Made by a program: the position numbers and the translations under genes. A DNA stretch of 64,000 nucleotides from Agromyces humatus (GTDB lineage Bacteria; Actinomycetota; Actinomycetes; Actinomycetales; Microbacteriaceae), in the NCBI RefSeq assembly GCF_021228295.1, contig NZ_JAJQPD010000005.1:1-64000 (forward strand), read 5' to 3'. The notes below the pieces were generated by a model that was not told the DNA's origin, did no database searches, and saw nothing but the letters and a program-made list of their open reading frames with translations. This document shows positions 50,535 through 60,648 of the stretch, piece by piece (within the stretch, counting starts at the first letter, position 1; each line of letters starts with the position of its first letter).

Positions 50535-52939
50535 GCGAACTCGCGGCACGTCCGGCGAACCCCGTGGTCGGAGTCCCCATGCCCCACGAGAGCGCGGCGA
50601 TGCACACCACGGGCACCGCGATGTACACCGATGACCTCGCCGCCCGCACCGACGGCGTGCTCACCGCGTGGCCGGTGCAGTCGACGCAGGCGCACGCGCA
50701 CGTGCTGCTCGACGTGCGGCCCGCGCTCGAGGTGCCCGGCGTCGTGCGGGTGCTCACGGCCGCCGACGTGCCGGGCGTCAACGACGCGGGCGTCAAGCAC
50801 GACGAGCCGCTGTTCCCCTCCGAGGCGATGTTCCACGGGCACGCGCTCGCGTGGGTGCTCGGCGAGAGCGCCGAGGCCGCGCGGCTCGGCGCGGCCGCGG
50901 TGACGGTCGAGTACGAGGCGCTCCCCTCGATCATCACGATCGCCGAGGCCATCGAGGCGGGGTCCTTCCAGGGCATCTCGCCCACCGTGCAGCGCGGCGA
51001 TCCGGCCGCGGCCCTCGCGACCGCGCCGCACGTGTTCACGGGCGTCACCGAGATCGGCGGCCAGGAGCACTTCTACCTCGAGACGCACGCGTCGCTCGCG
51101 CACGTCGACTCCGAGGGGCAGGTGTTCGTCGAGTGCAGCACGCAGCATCCGAGCGAGACGCAGGAGATCGTCGCGCACGTGCTCGGGGTGTCGAGCCACC
51201 GGGTCACCGTGCAGGCGCTGCGCATGGGCGGCGGCTTCGGGGGAAAAGAGATGCAGCCGCACGGCTTCGCGGCCATCGCCGCGCTCGGCGCGACGCTCAC
51301 GGGCCGGCCGGTGCGGCTGCGGCTCAACCGCACGCAAGACCTCACGATGACCGGCAAGCGGCATCCGTTCCACGCCGAGTGGACGGCGGGGTTCGACGAC
51401 GACGGGCGCATCGTCGCACTCGAGACGACGCTCACCTCCGACGGCGGATGGAGCCTCGACCTCTCGGAGCCCGTGCTCGGCCGCGCCCTGCTGCACGTCG
51501 ACAACGCCTACTTCGTCCCCGACTTCGCCGCCCACGGCCGCATCGCGAAGACGAACAAGACCTCGCAGACCGCGTTCCGCGGGTTCGGCGGGCCACAGGG
51601 CATGCATGTCATCGAAGACGTGCTCGGCCGGGTGGCGCCCGCGCTCGGCATCGACGCCGCCACCCTGCGCGAGCGCAACCTCTATGCGCCCGGGCAGGCC
51701 ACCCCGTACGGACAGCCGGTGCGGCACGCCGAGCGGCTGCGGCGCATCTGGAGCGAGCTGCGCGAGTCGAGCGACTTCGACGCAAGGCGCGCCGAGATCG
51801 CCGAGTACAACGCCGCCCACCCCGACGCCAAGCGCGCCCTCGCCATCACGCCGGTGAAGTTCGGCATCTCGTTCACCCTCACCGCGTACAACCAGGCCGG
51901 CGCGCTCGTGCACGTCTACAAAGACGGCTCGGTGCTCGTGAACCACGGCGGCACCGAGATGGGTCAGGGCCTGCACACCAAGATGCTGCAGGTCGCCGCG
52001 ACCGCCCTCGGCCTGCCGATCGAGTCCGTGCGACTCGCGCCGACCCGCACCGACAAGGTGCCGAACACCTCGGCCACGGCCGCATCGTCGGGCGCCGACC
52101 TGAACGGCGGCGCCGTCAAGGCCGCGTGCGAGCAGATCCGCGGCCGCATGGCCGCGGTCGCGGCGGGCATGCTCGACGCCGACCCGGGCGACGTGTCCTT
52201 CGCCGACGGTCGAGTGTCGGCGCACGCGACATCCGATCGCTCGTATTCGTTCGCCGAGATCACCCAGGCGGCCTACCACCAGCGGGTGCAGCTGTGGGCG
52301 GCGGGCTTCTACCGCACCGAGGGACTGGCCTGGGACACCGCGCGCATGCAGGGCCAGCCGTTCAAGTACTTCGCCTACGGCGCGGCGGCGAGCGAGGTCG
52401 AGGTCGACGGGTTCACGGGCTCGTATCGCACCCGGAGGGTCGACATCGTGCACGACGTCGGCGACTCGCTCTCGCCGCTCATCGACCTCGGCCAGATCGA
52501 GGGCGGCTTCGTCCAGGGCGCCGGCTGGCTCACCCTCGAAGAGCTGCGCTGGGACGAGACCGACGGCCCCGGCCGTGGCCGCCTGCTCACCCAGTCGGCG
52601 AGCACCTACAAGCTGCCGAGCTTCTCCGAGATGCCCGAGGTGTTCAACGTGCACCTCGTCGAGCACGCCGCCGAAGACGGTGCCGTCTACGGGTCGAAGG
52701 CGGTCGGCGAGCCGCCGCTCATGCTCGCGTTCAGCGTGCGCGAGGCGATCCGCGAGGCGGTCGCCGCGTTCGGCCCCGCCGGCCACTGCGTCGAGCTGGG
52801 CTCGCCGGCGACGCCCGAGGCGGTGTTCATGGCGATCCGCGCGGCACGGGGTGCCGGGGCTGTGGTGCGCAAAGCACCCCGATCGGATGTCGCGACCGCG
52901 CGCACGACGTCGCAACCGCTCGTCGCGTCCGACACCTGA
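50531..52939 (+). CDS. xdhB: Xanthine dehydrogenase large subunit (molybdopterin-binding)
   Basis: The 802-residue catalytic subunit oxidises hypoxanthine and xanthine to urate using a molybdenum cofactor. Seen signatures are GTAMYTDDL at the start, GGQEHFYLET near 175, MGGGFGGKEMQ near 233, AFRGFGGPQG near 350 (substrate Arg) and SKAVGEPPLMLA near 720 with the catalytic Glu. Its molybdenum would come from the mod system at the window end. ATG 50531 overlaps xdhA; a long reading frame upstream on this strand is only the antisense of aceB. Confidence 0.96.
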   Translation: MSELAARPANPVVGVPMPHESAAMHTTGTAMYTDDLAARTDGVLTAWPVQSTQAHAHVLLDVRPALEVPGVVRVLTAADVPGVNDAGVKHDEPLFPSEAMFHGHALAWVLGESAEAARLGAAAVTVEYEALPSIITIAEAIEAGSFQGISPTVQRGDPAAALATAPHVFTGVTEIGGQEHFYLETHASLAHVDSEGQVFVECSTQHPSETQEIVAHVLGVSSHRVTVQALRMGGGFGGKEMQPHGFAAIAALGATLTGRPVRLRLNRTQDLTMTGKRHPFHAEWTAGFDDDGRIVALETTLTSDGGWSLDLSEPVLGRALLHVDNAYFVPDFAAHGRIAKTNKTSQTAFRGFGGPQGMHVIEDVLGRVAPALGIDAATLRERNLYAPGQATPYGQPVRHAERLRRIWSELRESSDFDARRAEIAEYNAAHPDAKRALAITPVKFGISFTLTAYNQAGALVHVYKDGSVLVNHGGTEMGQGLHTKMLQVAATALGLPIESVRLAPTRTDKVPNTSATAASSGADLNGGAVKAACEQIRGRMAAVAAGMLDADPGDVSFADGRVSAHATSDRSYSFAEITQAAYHQRVQLWAAGFYRTEGLAWDTARMQGQPFKYFAYGAAASEVEVDGFTGSYRTRRVDIVHDVGDSLSPLIDLGQIEGGFVQGAGWLTLEELRWDETDGPGRGRLLTQSASTYKLPSFSEMPEVFNVHLVEHAAEDGAVYGSKAVGEPPLMLAFSVREAIREAVAAFGPAGHCVELGSPATPEAVFMAIRAARGAGAVVRKAPRSDVATARTTSQPLVASDT

Positions 52940-52952
52940 GCCGGGGCGTGCC

Positions 52953-53780
52953 GTGGACTGGGTCGACGCCGTGCAGCGGCTGCGCGGTGCGCGCACGCCG
53001 TTCGTGATCGTCACGCTCGCGATGGTGCGCGGGCACGCGCCGCGCGACGGCGGGGCGAAGATGGTCGTGGCCGCCGACTCGCTCTTCGGCACGGTCGGCG
53101 GCGGCAACCTCGAGGCGACCGCCGTCGACCGGGCCCGCGCGATGCTGGCCTCCGGCGCGGCCGAGCCCGATCTGCTCACGCTGACCCTCAGCGACCGGGC
53201 CGTCACCGATTACGGCGTGCAGTGCTGCGGAGGAGAGGTCACGATGCTCTTGGAACCCGTGCGGGTCGTGCCGTCGGTGGCGATCTTCGGTCTGGGCCAC
53301 GTCGGTCTCGAGCTCGCCCGTGTGCTCAGCCGGCAGCAGGTCGAGCTGCACCTCGTCGACTCGCGCGCCGAGATGCTGGCGTCGGAGCGCATCGGGGTGC
53401 TCGCCGATGCGGTCGCGACGGTGCACGTGCGGCACCTGCCGGTGCCCGAGGCGGCGCTGGCCGACCTGCCCGACGGCGCGCACGTGCTCGTGATGACGCA
53501 CGACCACGGTGAGGACCTCGCGATCGTCGAGTCCGCCCTCAACACGCCGGGCCTCGCATCGATCGGGCTCATCGGCTCACGGTCGAAGTGGGCGCGGTTC
53601 CGGGCGCGACTCATCGACGCCGGTCACGATGAGGCCGAGCTGGCCCGGGTGACGACGCCGATCGGCATCGACGGCATCGCGTCGAAGGATCCGGCGGCGA
53701 TCGCGGTGAGCGTCGCCGCGCGCATCCTGCAACTCGTCGAGGAAGCGGCCGCACGTCCGGGCCCGCCGCTCCCCCGCTGA
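52953..53780 (+). CDS. xdhC: XdhC molybdenum-cofactor insertion chaperone
   Basis: A 275-residue XdhC/CoxI-type protein that binds sulfurated molybdenum cofactor and delivers it to the XdhB subunit. The N-terminal domain has VTLAMVRGHAPRDGGAKMVV and VGGGNLEATAVD; a Cys pair QCCGGEV near residue 91 may bind the cofactor; the C-terminal Rossmann half begins VAIFGLGHVGLELARVL and includes LIGSRSKWARF. The GTG at 52953 comes 13 bases after xdhB. It is convergent with the RND gene, 13 bases apart. Confidence 0.92.
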   Translation: MDWVDAVQRLRGARTPFVIVTLAMVRGHAPRDGGAKMVVAADSLFGTVGGGNLEATAVDRARAMLASGAAEPDLLTLTLSDRAVTDYGVQCCGGEVTMLLEPVRVVPSVAIFGLGHVGLELARVLSRQQVELHLVDSRAEMLASERIGVLADAVATVHVRHLPVPEAALADLPDGAHVLVMTHDHGEDLAIVESALNTPGLASIGLIGSRSKWARFRARLIDAGHDEAELARVTTPIGIDGIASKDPAAIAVSVAARILQLVEEAAARPGPPLPR

Positions 53781-53793
53781 TCAGACGCCGCGA

Positions 53794-56700
53794 TCAGACC
53801 GCGGCCGGCTCGGGCGCCGGTGGCGCCGCCTCGGGCTCGGGCTCCTCGGGCGGCGGAGTCCGCTGCGACTTCGGCTTCGCGAACCGCAGGTACAGCGGCG
53901 GCACGACGAAGAGGTTGAGCAGCGTCGACGTGACGAGCCCGCCGAGGATGACGACGGCCATCGGGTGCTCGATCTCGTGGCCGGGGATCTCGCCCATGAC
54001 CACGAGCGGCACGAGGGCGAGCCCCGTGGCGAGCGTGGTCATGAGGATGGGCGAGAGTCGCTCGGCGGCACCGCGCATCACGAGTTGCCTGCCGAACGTC
54101 TCGCCCTCGTAGCGTTCGAGGTGCTGGCAGTGGTTGATCAGCAGGATGCTGTTGCGCGCCGCGATGCCCATGACCGTGAGGAACCCCACGATCGAACCGA
54201 GTGAGAGCACGGCACCGGTGATGAAGGCCGCGAACACGCCGCCGACCAGGGCCACGGGCAGCGTCAGCAGGATCAGCGTCGCCAGTCGCCAGCTTGCGAA
54301 CGCCGCCTGCAGCAGCAGGTAGATCACGAGTATCGCCGCCACGGCGAGCAGGAGCAACCGGTTGGTCGCCGCGTCGCGCTCCTCGGCCTCGCCGATGATC
54401 TCGGCATGGAATCCGGCGGGCAGCTCGACCTCGCGCAGCCCCTCCTCCATCGCGGCCACGACCGAACCGAGCTTGCCCTCTTCGACGTTGGCCTCGATGT
54501 CCATGCGGCGCGAGTTGTCGTCGCGCTCGATCGCGTTCGGAGTCGCCCGCAACGACACGTCGGCGACCGCCGAGAGCGGGATCACCTCGCCCGACGGAGT
54601 ATCGATCGGCAGGTTGCGGATGCTCGTGACATCGGATCTGATCTCGACCGGGCTCCAGACCTGCACATCGTAGGCCTTGCCGCCCCGGAAGACGTCGCCG
54701 ACCTCTTCACCCGCGACGAGCGTGGCCGCGGCGCGACGCACGTCGCCCGGTTTCAGGCCGTGTTCCTGCGCGGCGTCGAGGTCGACCGTGACCTCGAGCT
54801 GGGGAACATCGACCTGCAGCGACATGTGCTCGTCGATCGCCCCGTCGGTCTCGAGGAAGATCTCGAGGATCTCCTCGCCCGTGTCTCTCAGGGTCTGCAG
54901 GTCATCGCCGTACAACCGCACGACGACCGCGGTATCGCCGCCCGTGAGCACCTCGCGAATGCGTTCCTTGAGGTAGGTCTGCACGTCGCGACGGATGCCC
55001 GGGTAGCCCTGCACGAGCTCCTGCACCTTCGCGAGGGTCGCGTCGTAGTCGACCGCCGGATCGATGCTGATCCAGTTCTCGCCGAAGTACACGCCGTAGA
55101 CCTCGTCCCCGTTGTACGCCTGCCCGATGTGCGCGCCGCAGTTGCGCACACCCTCGATCTCGAGCAGTTCCCGGCAGGCCCGCTCGCTGATTCGCACTTC
55201 CTCGGGAGCGGAGGTGCCGGGTTGCGTGACCCAGTGCATCAGGAAGTCGCGCTCCTTGAAGTCGGGCAGCAACGATTGGCCGAGGAACGGCACCGTGACC
55301 GCGCCGACGACGACCAGCGCGCCGAAGAACACGTACCCGGGCCACGGGCGGTCGACGATGGGCTCGAGCCCCTTGCGGTACCCGCGCTTGAGCACCCGGA
55401 CGACCGGCGGATCGCGCGGGTCGAGCGGCGCCTTGCGCAACAGGATCAGCGCGAGCGCGGGTGTGACCGTGAGGGCGACGACCATCGACGAGAGCACGGC
55501 GAGGGTGTAGGCCAGCGCGAGCGGGCGGAAGAAGGCCCCGGTGAGACCCTCGAGGAAGAAGATCGGCACGGCGGCCACGATGATGATGAGGGTCGCGTAG
55601 ATGATCGGGCCGCGCACCTCGAGCGAGGCCTCGAGCACGACCCTCGCCGTGGATCGTTGCCCGCCCTCGGCGCGTTCCTGGCGCAGGCGTCTCACGATGT
55701 TCTCGATGTCGATGATGGCGTCGTCGACCACGACGCCGACGGCGATCACCAGCCCGGCGAGGATCATGGTGTTGATCGGCGTGCCCGTCAGGTAGATGAC
55801 GAGCGCCGCCGAGACCAGCGAAAGCGGGATCGCGATGATGCTGATGAGCGCGGTGCGCCACTGGAACAGGAACAGGGCGAGCACCATCATCACGAGGAGG
55901 ACGCCGAGCAGGAGCGCGAGCGAGAGGTTGCTGATCGATTCCTCGATGAAGGTCGCGGGCCGGAAGATCTCGGTGTCGATCTCGATGCCGCGCAGGCCGG
56001 GCGCCAGGTCGGCGAGCACCGCCTCGACGCCCTCGGTCACCTCGAGCGTGTTGCCCCACGGCAGCTTCTCGACGATGAGCATGAGCCCTTCGCCCTCGTT
56101 GATCACGGCGTCGCCGATGAGCGGCTGGTGATCCTCGACGACGCGGGCGACGTCACTCAGCCGCAGCGGATCGCCGCCGCGCTCCTCGATCGTCACCTCG
56201 GCGAGTTCCTCGGGGGTCGTGATGGGCAGCACGTGCTGGATCCCGAGTCGCTGCTGGGGTGTGGCGACGTACCCGCCCGTTCCGATGACGGAGCCATTCG
56301 AGAACTGCAGCAGCCCGGCATCGAGCGCGTCGGCGGTCACGGTCATGACCTGCTCGAGGCTGACCCCCTCGGCGGCCATCTTCTCGGGCTCGGCCTGCAC
56401 CTGCAGCATCTGCAGCCGCTCGCCCCAGATGGGGACGTTCGCCACCCCGGGAACGCGCAGCAGGTGCGCGCGGATCTTCCAGTAGGTGATCATCGACATC
56501 TCGATGACCGAGTGTTCCTCTGAGGTCAGGCCGATCTTCATCACCCGGCTCGTCGACGACAGCGGCTGCAGCATGATCGGCGGCGAGGCCCACGTCGGCA
56601 GGGTCGGTGTGGCGGTCGTGAGGCGCTCGGCGACGAGCTGTCTCGCCTTGAGCAGATCGGCACCCGGCTCGAAGATCAGCACGATCGACGAGATCTGGCT

Positions 56701-56958
56701 GACCGACTTCGATCGGATCTCGTCGAGCCCCTCGACGCCGTTGAGCGCCTCCTCGAGGGGCACAGTCACGAGCTGCTCGACCTCTGCTGCGGTCAGGCCG
56801 ATGCAGAGCGTCTGGATCTCGACCCTCGGAGGCGCGAACTCGGGGAACACGTCGACCTGCGCCGAGCTGAGCTGCACGCCGCCGAACACCATGATGCCGA
56901 TGGCCAGCGTCATCACGATGGTCCGGAACTGAAGGCTGAACCCGATGAGGCGTCGCAT
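53794..56958 (-). CDS. RND efflux permease (heavy-metal/CusA-like)
   Basis: A 1054-residue resistance-nodulation-division exporter with twelve membrane segments and two large outer loops. The N-terminus ([19 protein letters not shown] then [17 protein letters not shown]) fits CusA/CzcA-type proteins. The proton-relay helix reads [14 protein letters not shown] near residue 410, and the second-half partner region [11 protein letters not shown]-like [11 protein letters not shown] near 945. A Pro/Glu-rich tail ends it. I start at ATG 56958 because the longer frame overlaps the lipoprotein gene by 26 bases and lacks family match. It follows the lipoprotein by 16 bases. In a Gram-positive the export target is the outside or the cell envelope. 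Confidence 0.9.
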   Translation of the reverse strand: MRRLIGFSLQFRTIVMTLAIGIMVFGGVQLSSAQVDVFPEFAPPRVEIQTLCIGLTAAEVEQLVTVPLEEALNGVEGLDEIRSKSVSQISSIVLIFEPGADLLKARQLVAERLTTATPTLPTWASPPIMLQPLSSTSRVMKIGLTSEEHSVIEMSMITYWKIRAHLLRVPGVANVPIWGERLQMLQVQAEPEKMAAEGVSLEQVMTVTADALDAGLLQFSNGSVIGTGGYVATPQQRLGIQHVLPITTPEELAEVTIEERGGDPLRLSDVARVVEDHQPLIGDAVINEGEGLMLIVEKLPWGNTLEVTEGVEAVLADLAPGLRGIEIDTEIFRPATFIEESISNLSLALLLGVLLVMMVLALFLFQWRTALISIIAIPLSLVSAALVIYLTGTPINTMILAGLVIAVGVVVDDAIIDIENIVRRLRQERAEGGQRSTARVVLEASLEVRGPIIYATLIIIVAAVPIFFLEGLTGAFFRPLALAYTLAVLSSMVVALTVTPALALILLRKAPLDPRDPPVVRVLKRGYRKGLEPIVDRPWPGYVFFGALVVVGAVTVPFLGQSLLPDFKERDFLMHWVTQPGTSAPEEVRISERACRELLEIEGVRNCGAHIGQAYNGDEVYGVYFGENWISIDPAVDYDATLAKVQELVQGYPGIRRDVQTYLKERIREVLTGGDTAVVVRLYGDDLQTLRDTGEEILEIFLETDGAIDEHMSLQVDVPQLEVTVDLDAAQEHGLKPGDVRRAAATLVAGEEVGDVFRGGKAYDVQVWSPVEIRSDVTSIRNLPIDTPSGEVIPLSAVADVSLRATPNAIERDDNSRRMDIEANVEEGKLGSVVAAMEEGLREVELPAGFHAEIIGEAEERDAATNRLLLLAVAAILVIYLLLQAAFASWRLATLILLTLPVALVGGVFAAFITGAVLSLGSIVGFLTVMGIAARNSILLINHCQHLERYEGETFGRQLVMRGAAERLSPILMTTLATGLALVPLVVMGEIPGHEIEHPMAVVILGGLVTSTLLNLFVVPPLYLRFAKPKSQRTPPPEEPEPEAAPPAPEPAAV

Positions 56959-56974
56959 GTCGGTGCCGTCGCGA

Positions 56975-57433
56975 TCAGTGCGCAGTGTCGAATTCCGCAC
57001 CGAAGAGCTCGGCAGCGCCGAGCGTCACGACGCTCGTGCCCGGCTCGGGGCCCTCTGAGAGGTGGGCGGTCTCGCCGTCGATGCGGTCGACCACGACCGC
57101 CGCCCGGATGAACACCTCGGGTTCGGTGGTGGTGTACACCCACGTGTCGCCGTCGTGATCGTAGATCAGCGCAGCGTAGGGAACCGTGAGCCCGCCATCA
57201 CCCGCTTCGACCTCGGCGGTCTCGAGTCCGAGCCGTTCGATGGCCTGGGGTGTCAGCGTGAGACTGCTGAGCTCCTCCGTGATCTCCTCCTTGACGGCCG
57301 GCTCGGGTCCGGCTGCGGCACCGGCCTCGGTGACCTCCGCGCACCCGGCGAGGCTGAGCGTCCCCCCGACGATGGCGAGTGCTGCGAGCACCGTCGCGGC
57401 CACCCGCCGGACCTTCAGCGTTGCATCGTTCAT
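56975..57433 (-). CDS. Short lipoprotein, truncated RND adaptor-like
   Basis: A 152-residue lipoprotein (lipobox SLAGC, Cys31). The mature part resembles only the C-terminal beta-barrel/membrane-proximal end of periplasmic adaptor proteins: LTVPYAALIYDHDGDTWVYTTTEPEVFIRAAV and later GTSVVTLGAAELFGAE, matching the family pattern VPxxAxxxDxxGxxxVxV. The coiled-coil hairpin and lipoyl domain are absent, as expected where there is no outer-membrane channel to meet. It lies between two RND permeases and overlaps the upstream one by four bases. Confidence 0.8.
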   Translation of the reverse strand: MNDATLKVRRVAATVLAALAIVGGTLSLAGCAEVTEAGAAAGPEPAVKEEITEELSSLTLTPQAIERLGLETAEVEAGDGGLTVPYAALIYDHDGDTWVYTTTEPEVFIRAAVVVDRIDGETAHLSEGPEPGTSVVTLGAAELFGAEFDTAH

Positions 57434-60400
57434 GACGGTTCCTGCCTCCATTCCGCCACTGGAGCATTCAAGTTCACGAGCGAACTGTCGGCGGTCTTCG
57501 TGCCGCCCCAGGCGAGCACGAGCAGCGGCAGAACGACCAGGGCGACGAGGATCGACGTCACCGTGCCGCCCCAGATGACGGCCGCCACCGGGAGCACGGT
57601 CTCGAAGCCGACCGTGCCGCCGAAGAACGCGGGCGGGGCGAGCAGCGCAACGGATGCCACGAGCGCGATCAGCGTCGGGCGGATGCGGGCGCCCGCGGCG
57701 GCCCAGATCGCCTTCGCGGGAGATTCGGCCTGCCCGGCGGCCATCGCCGTCTGGTAGGCGCCGATCAACATTCCCGCTTCGCGCACGGCGAACGCGAGTA
57801 CCGGTACGAGCGCGATGACGAGCACGAGCGAGTCGAGACCGCCGGAGAGCCACGCGCCGACCAGGCCGCCGGCGAGCGCCAGCGGAAGCGTCAGCAGCGC
57901 GATCGCGCCGAGCCGCCACGACCCGAGCATCGTCTGCAACAGCACGAGGACGACGATGGCCGCGGCCGCGAGCAGCCACCACGTGAGCTGGCCCGAGGCC
58001 TGCTGTTCGCGGTACTGCGGCGGGACCTCGGCGTGGTACTCCACGGGGAACTCGACGTCGGCGATCGCCGCACGCACATCGGCCTCGACGTCGGCGAGGC
58101 TGCGTCCCTGCACGTCGGCGGTGATGTTGATGCGCCGATGGGTGTCGTCGTGCCGGATCACCGCGAGGTTCGGGCTGACGCGCACGTCGGCCACATCGGA
58201 GAGCGCGACGGTTTCGCCGCCCGGCGTGTTGATGATGAGGTTCTCGACGTCGGTGAGGCTGTGTCGGGTCTGCTCGGTGCCCTTGACGACGACCTGGAAG
58301 ACCTTCTGCTCCTCGAACATGTAGCCGACCTCGAAGCCCTGCAGTACCGCGGCCGCGGCTCGGCGCACATCGCCGGGCTTCACGCTGTACTGCTTGGCCT
58401 TCTCGAGGTCGACCTCGATCTCGGCGATCGGCTGCAGGAGATCCTGCTGGATCGTCGGTTCGACGAGCCCGTCGATCCCGCTCATCGCGGCCTGAAGCTC
58501 GGCGGCCTTCTCGCGAAGGATGTCGATGTCGATGCCGTACACGCGCACCTGGAAGTCGCGCTCCTGTGCGGCGCGTACGCGCTCGAGCTGCCGCTCGGGA
58601 TACGACATGACGCGATTCGCGAGTCCGGGATACCCGTCGATGACCTGCTGCACGTCGTCCTTGACCGCGGCGTAGTCGGCGCCGTCGTCGAGCGTGACCC
58701 AGATCTCGCTGCCGCTGACGTCGGACTCGGTGTCCGATGTGATGGCACGGCCGACATGACCGCCGACCGCCGCGACGCCGGACAGGGTGCGCAGCTCATC
58801 CGCCGCGCGTGTCGTGATACGGCTCATCTCGTCGTTCGACGTTCCGGCGACGGAGTCCCACTCGACCAGGATCGTCCGGTCGGCCACCGACGCGAGCACG
58901 GGCGCGCTCGAGGTCGTCAGCGGGATGGTTCCGAGTGCGAGCACGCCGAGCACGACGGCTGCGAGCGCGGCGATCCAGCCGCCTCGCCCGGCGGAGGCTC
59001 GTTCCATCGCACCTGCGTACTTCGTCGTCATCCCTGCCACCGCGGTCGATTCCTTCGGCGCCTCGGCGTCGTCCTTGCGCGGCAGCAGCAGGCTGGCGAG
59101 CGCCGGCGTCACGGTCAGCGCCACGATCATCGCGACCAGGAGGGTCACGAGGTAGGCGATCGCAACCGCCCGCAGGATCTCACCGTTGAGACCCGCGATG
59201 AAGAAGCTGGGGGCGATCGCCACGGCCGACACGAGGGCGCCGAACAGCGCGGGCAGGCGTGAACGGCGAAGCGCGGTGGCCAGGATGCCGGTTCGCTGGG
59301 CGACCGCGTCGGCCGACGCGTCAGCATCGGTGGCCGTGGGCGCGGCACTCCCTCGCGGTGGGCGCGGAGCGGTGCCCCGCGTGCGCAGCGAATCGAGGTC
59401 GGCGACGGCATCGCCGACGGCGACCGTGAGCGCCAGGGCGAGTCCGACGAGGGTCATGGTGTTCATGACGGCGCCGGTGACCTGCAGCGTGAGGGCGGCG
59501 GCCGTGCCCGAGACGAGGACTGCCAGCGCGGCGATCAGCGCGTACCGCCACGAGCCGAGCCCGAGCCCGATCACGAGCGCGACGAGCAGCAGCCCGACGA
59601 GCGCGGCCCATCCGAGTTGGCCGGCCGCGGTCTCGAGGAACGTCGCCGGCTGGAACACGGTGGTGTCGGCCTCGATGCCGGCGAGCCCCGGTGCGAGGTC
59701 GGCCATGGCGGCCTCGATGCCGCGGGTGACCTCCAGGACATCCGCCTCGGGGAACTTCTCGATGACGATGAGCAGGCCGGGCCCATCCCCGGTGATGGCG
59801 TCGCCGATGAGCGGTTGGTGGTCTTCCCGCAGGTCGGCGACGTCTGCCAGCGTGAGTCTCTGCGGGTTGCCCTCGATGACGACTTTGCCGAGGTCTTCTG
59901 GAGTCTGGATCGGGAGCACGTGCTGGATGCCGATGCGCTGGTTGGCGGATTCGATGAAGCCGCCGGTGCCCGGGGTCGATGCCTCGAGGAAGCTGAGCGG
60001 CGAGACCCACACCGCGTTGCCGGCGGTCTCGATGACGTCATCGAGGGTCACGCCGGCGGCCTCGAGCCGTTCGGGTTCGACCTGCACCTGGACCTGCTGC
60101 TCGCGCTGTCCCCAGGTCGAGACGTTGGCGACGCCGGGAACACCCATCAGCACGGGCTTCACCGTCCATCTGGCGAGCACCGACATGTCGATGAGCGACA
60201 CGTCCTCGGACGTGAGTTGGATCATCATGACGCGACTCGTCGACGACAACGGCTGCATCAGCACGGGCGGCGCCGACACGTTCGGCAGTGCGTGTGCCTG
60301 CGTGAGCCGTTCGGCCACGAGTTGGCGCGCGCGCAGGAGATCGGTGCCCGGCTCGAACACGAGCTCGATCGACGAGAGGCTGGGAACCGAGACCGAGCGG

Positions 60401-60648
60401 ATCTCGTCGAGCCAGGCCACGCCGTTGAGCAGGTCCGCCTCCATGGGGCTCGTGATCAGCTGCTCGACCTCTTCGGCCGACAGGCCGAGCGCCTCGGTCT
60501 GGATCTCGACGTGCGGTGGCGCGAACTCGGGCAGGTTGTCGACCGCCATCGTCGGCAGGCTGACCACTCCGAACGCGAGCACTCCCGCAGCCACGGCCGC
60601 GACGAGCAGCCGGAATCGCAGGCTCCAACGCACCAGCCACGAGATCAT
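57430..60648 (-). CDS. RND efflux permease, divergent paralogue
   Basis: A 1072-residue RND exporter, paralogous to the downstream permease (shared start pattern NLPEFAPPHVEIQTEALGLS and [19 protein letters not shown]). The fourth membrane helix is unusual: VAVGDAVADLDS near residue 412 replaces the [10 protein letters not shown] seen in the partner, losing one Asp, and a Pro/Arg/Ala-rich insert of about 35 residues follows. The second half has AVREAGMLIG near 960 where the partner has ARNSILLI. Start at ATG 60648 behind GGGGGACG. It heads a three-gene operon (RND, lipoprotein, RND). The two may form a hetero-oligomer. Confidence 0.88.
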   Translation of the reverse strand: MISWLVRWSLRFRLLVAAVAAGVLAFGVVSLPTMAVDNLPEFAPPHVEIQTEALGLSAEEVEQLITSPMEADLLNGVAWLDEIRSVSVPSLSSIELVFEPGTDLLRARQLVAERLTQAHALPNVSAPPVLMQPLSSTSRVMMIQLTSEDVSLIDMSVLARWTVKPVLMGVPGVANVSTWGQREQQVQVQVEPERLEAAGVTLDDVIETAGNAVWVSPLSFLEASTPGTGGFIESANQRIGIQHVLPIQTPEDLGKVVIEGNPQRLTLADVADLREDHQPLIGDAITGDGPGLLIVIEKFPEADVLEVTRGIEAAMADLAPGLAGIEADTTVFQPATFLETAAGQLGWAALVGLLLVALVIGLGLGSWRYALIAALAVLVSGTAAALTLQVTGAVMNTMTLVGLALALTVAVGDAVADLDSLRTRGTAPRPPRGSAAPTATDADASADAVAQRTGILATALRRSRLPALFGALVSAVAIAPSFFIAGLNGEILRAVAIAYLVTLLVAMIVALTVTPALASLLLPRKDDAEAPKESTAVAGMTTKYAGAMERASAGRGGWIAALAAVVLGVLALGTIPLTTSSAPVLASVADRTILVEWDSVAGTSNDEMSRITTRAADELRTLSGVAAVGGHVGRAITSDTESDVSGSEIWVTLDDGADYAAVKDDVQQVIDGYPGLANRVMSYPERQLERVRAAQERDFQVRVYGIDIDILREKAAELQAAMSGIDGLVEPTIQQDLLQPIAEIEVDLEKAKQYSVKPGDVRRAAAAVLQGFEVGYMFEEQKVFQVVVKGTEQTRHSLTDVENLIINTPGGETVALSDVADVRVSPNLAVIRHDDTHRRINITADVQGRSLADVEADVRAAIADVEFPVEYHAEVPPQYREQQASGQLTWWLLAAAAIVVLVLLQTMLGSWRLGAIALLTLPLALAGGLVGAWLSGGLDSLVLVIALVPVLAFAVREAGMLIGAYQTAMAAGQAESPAKAIWAAAGARIRPTLIALVASVALLAPPAFFGGTVGFETVLPVAAVIWGGTVTSILVALVVLPLLVLAWGGTKTADSSLVNLNAPVAEWRQEPS

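Noticed and set aside
56959-57000. Longer start for the downstream RND protein
   Set aside because: It would overlap the lipoprotein gene by 26 bases and adds 14 polar residues not seen in the family.
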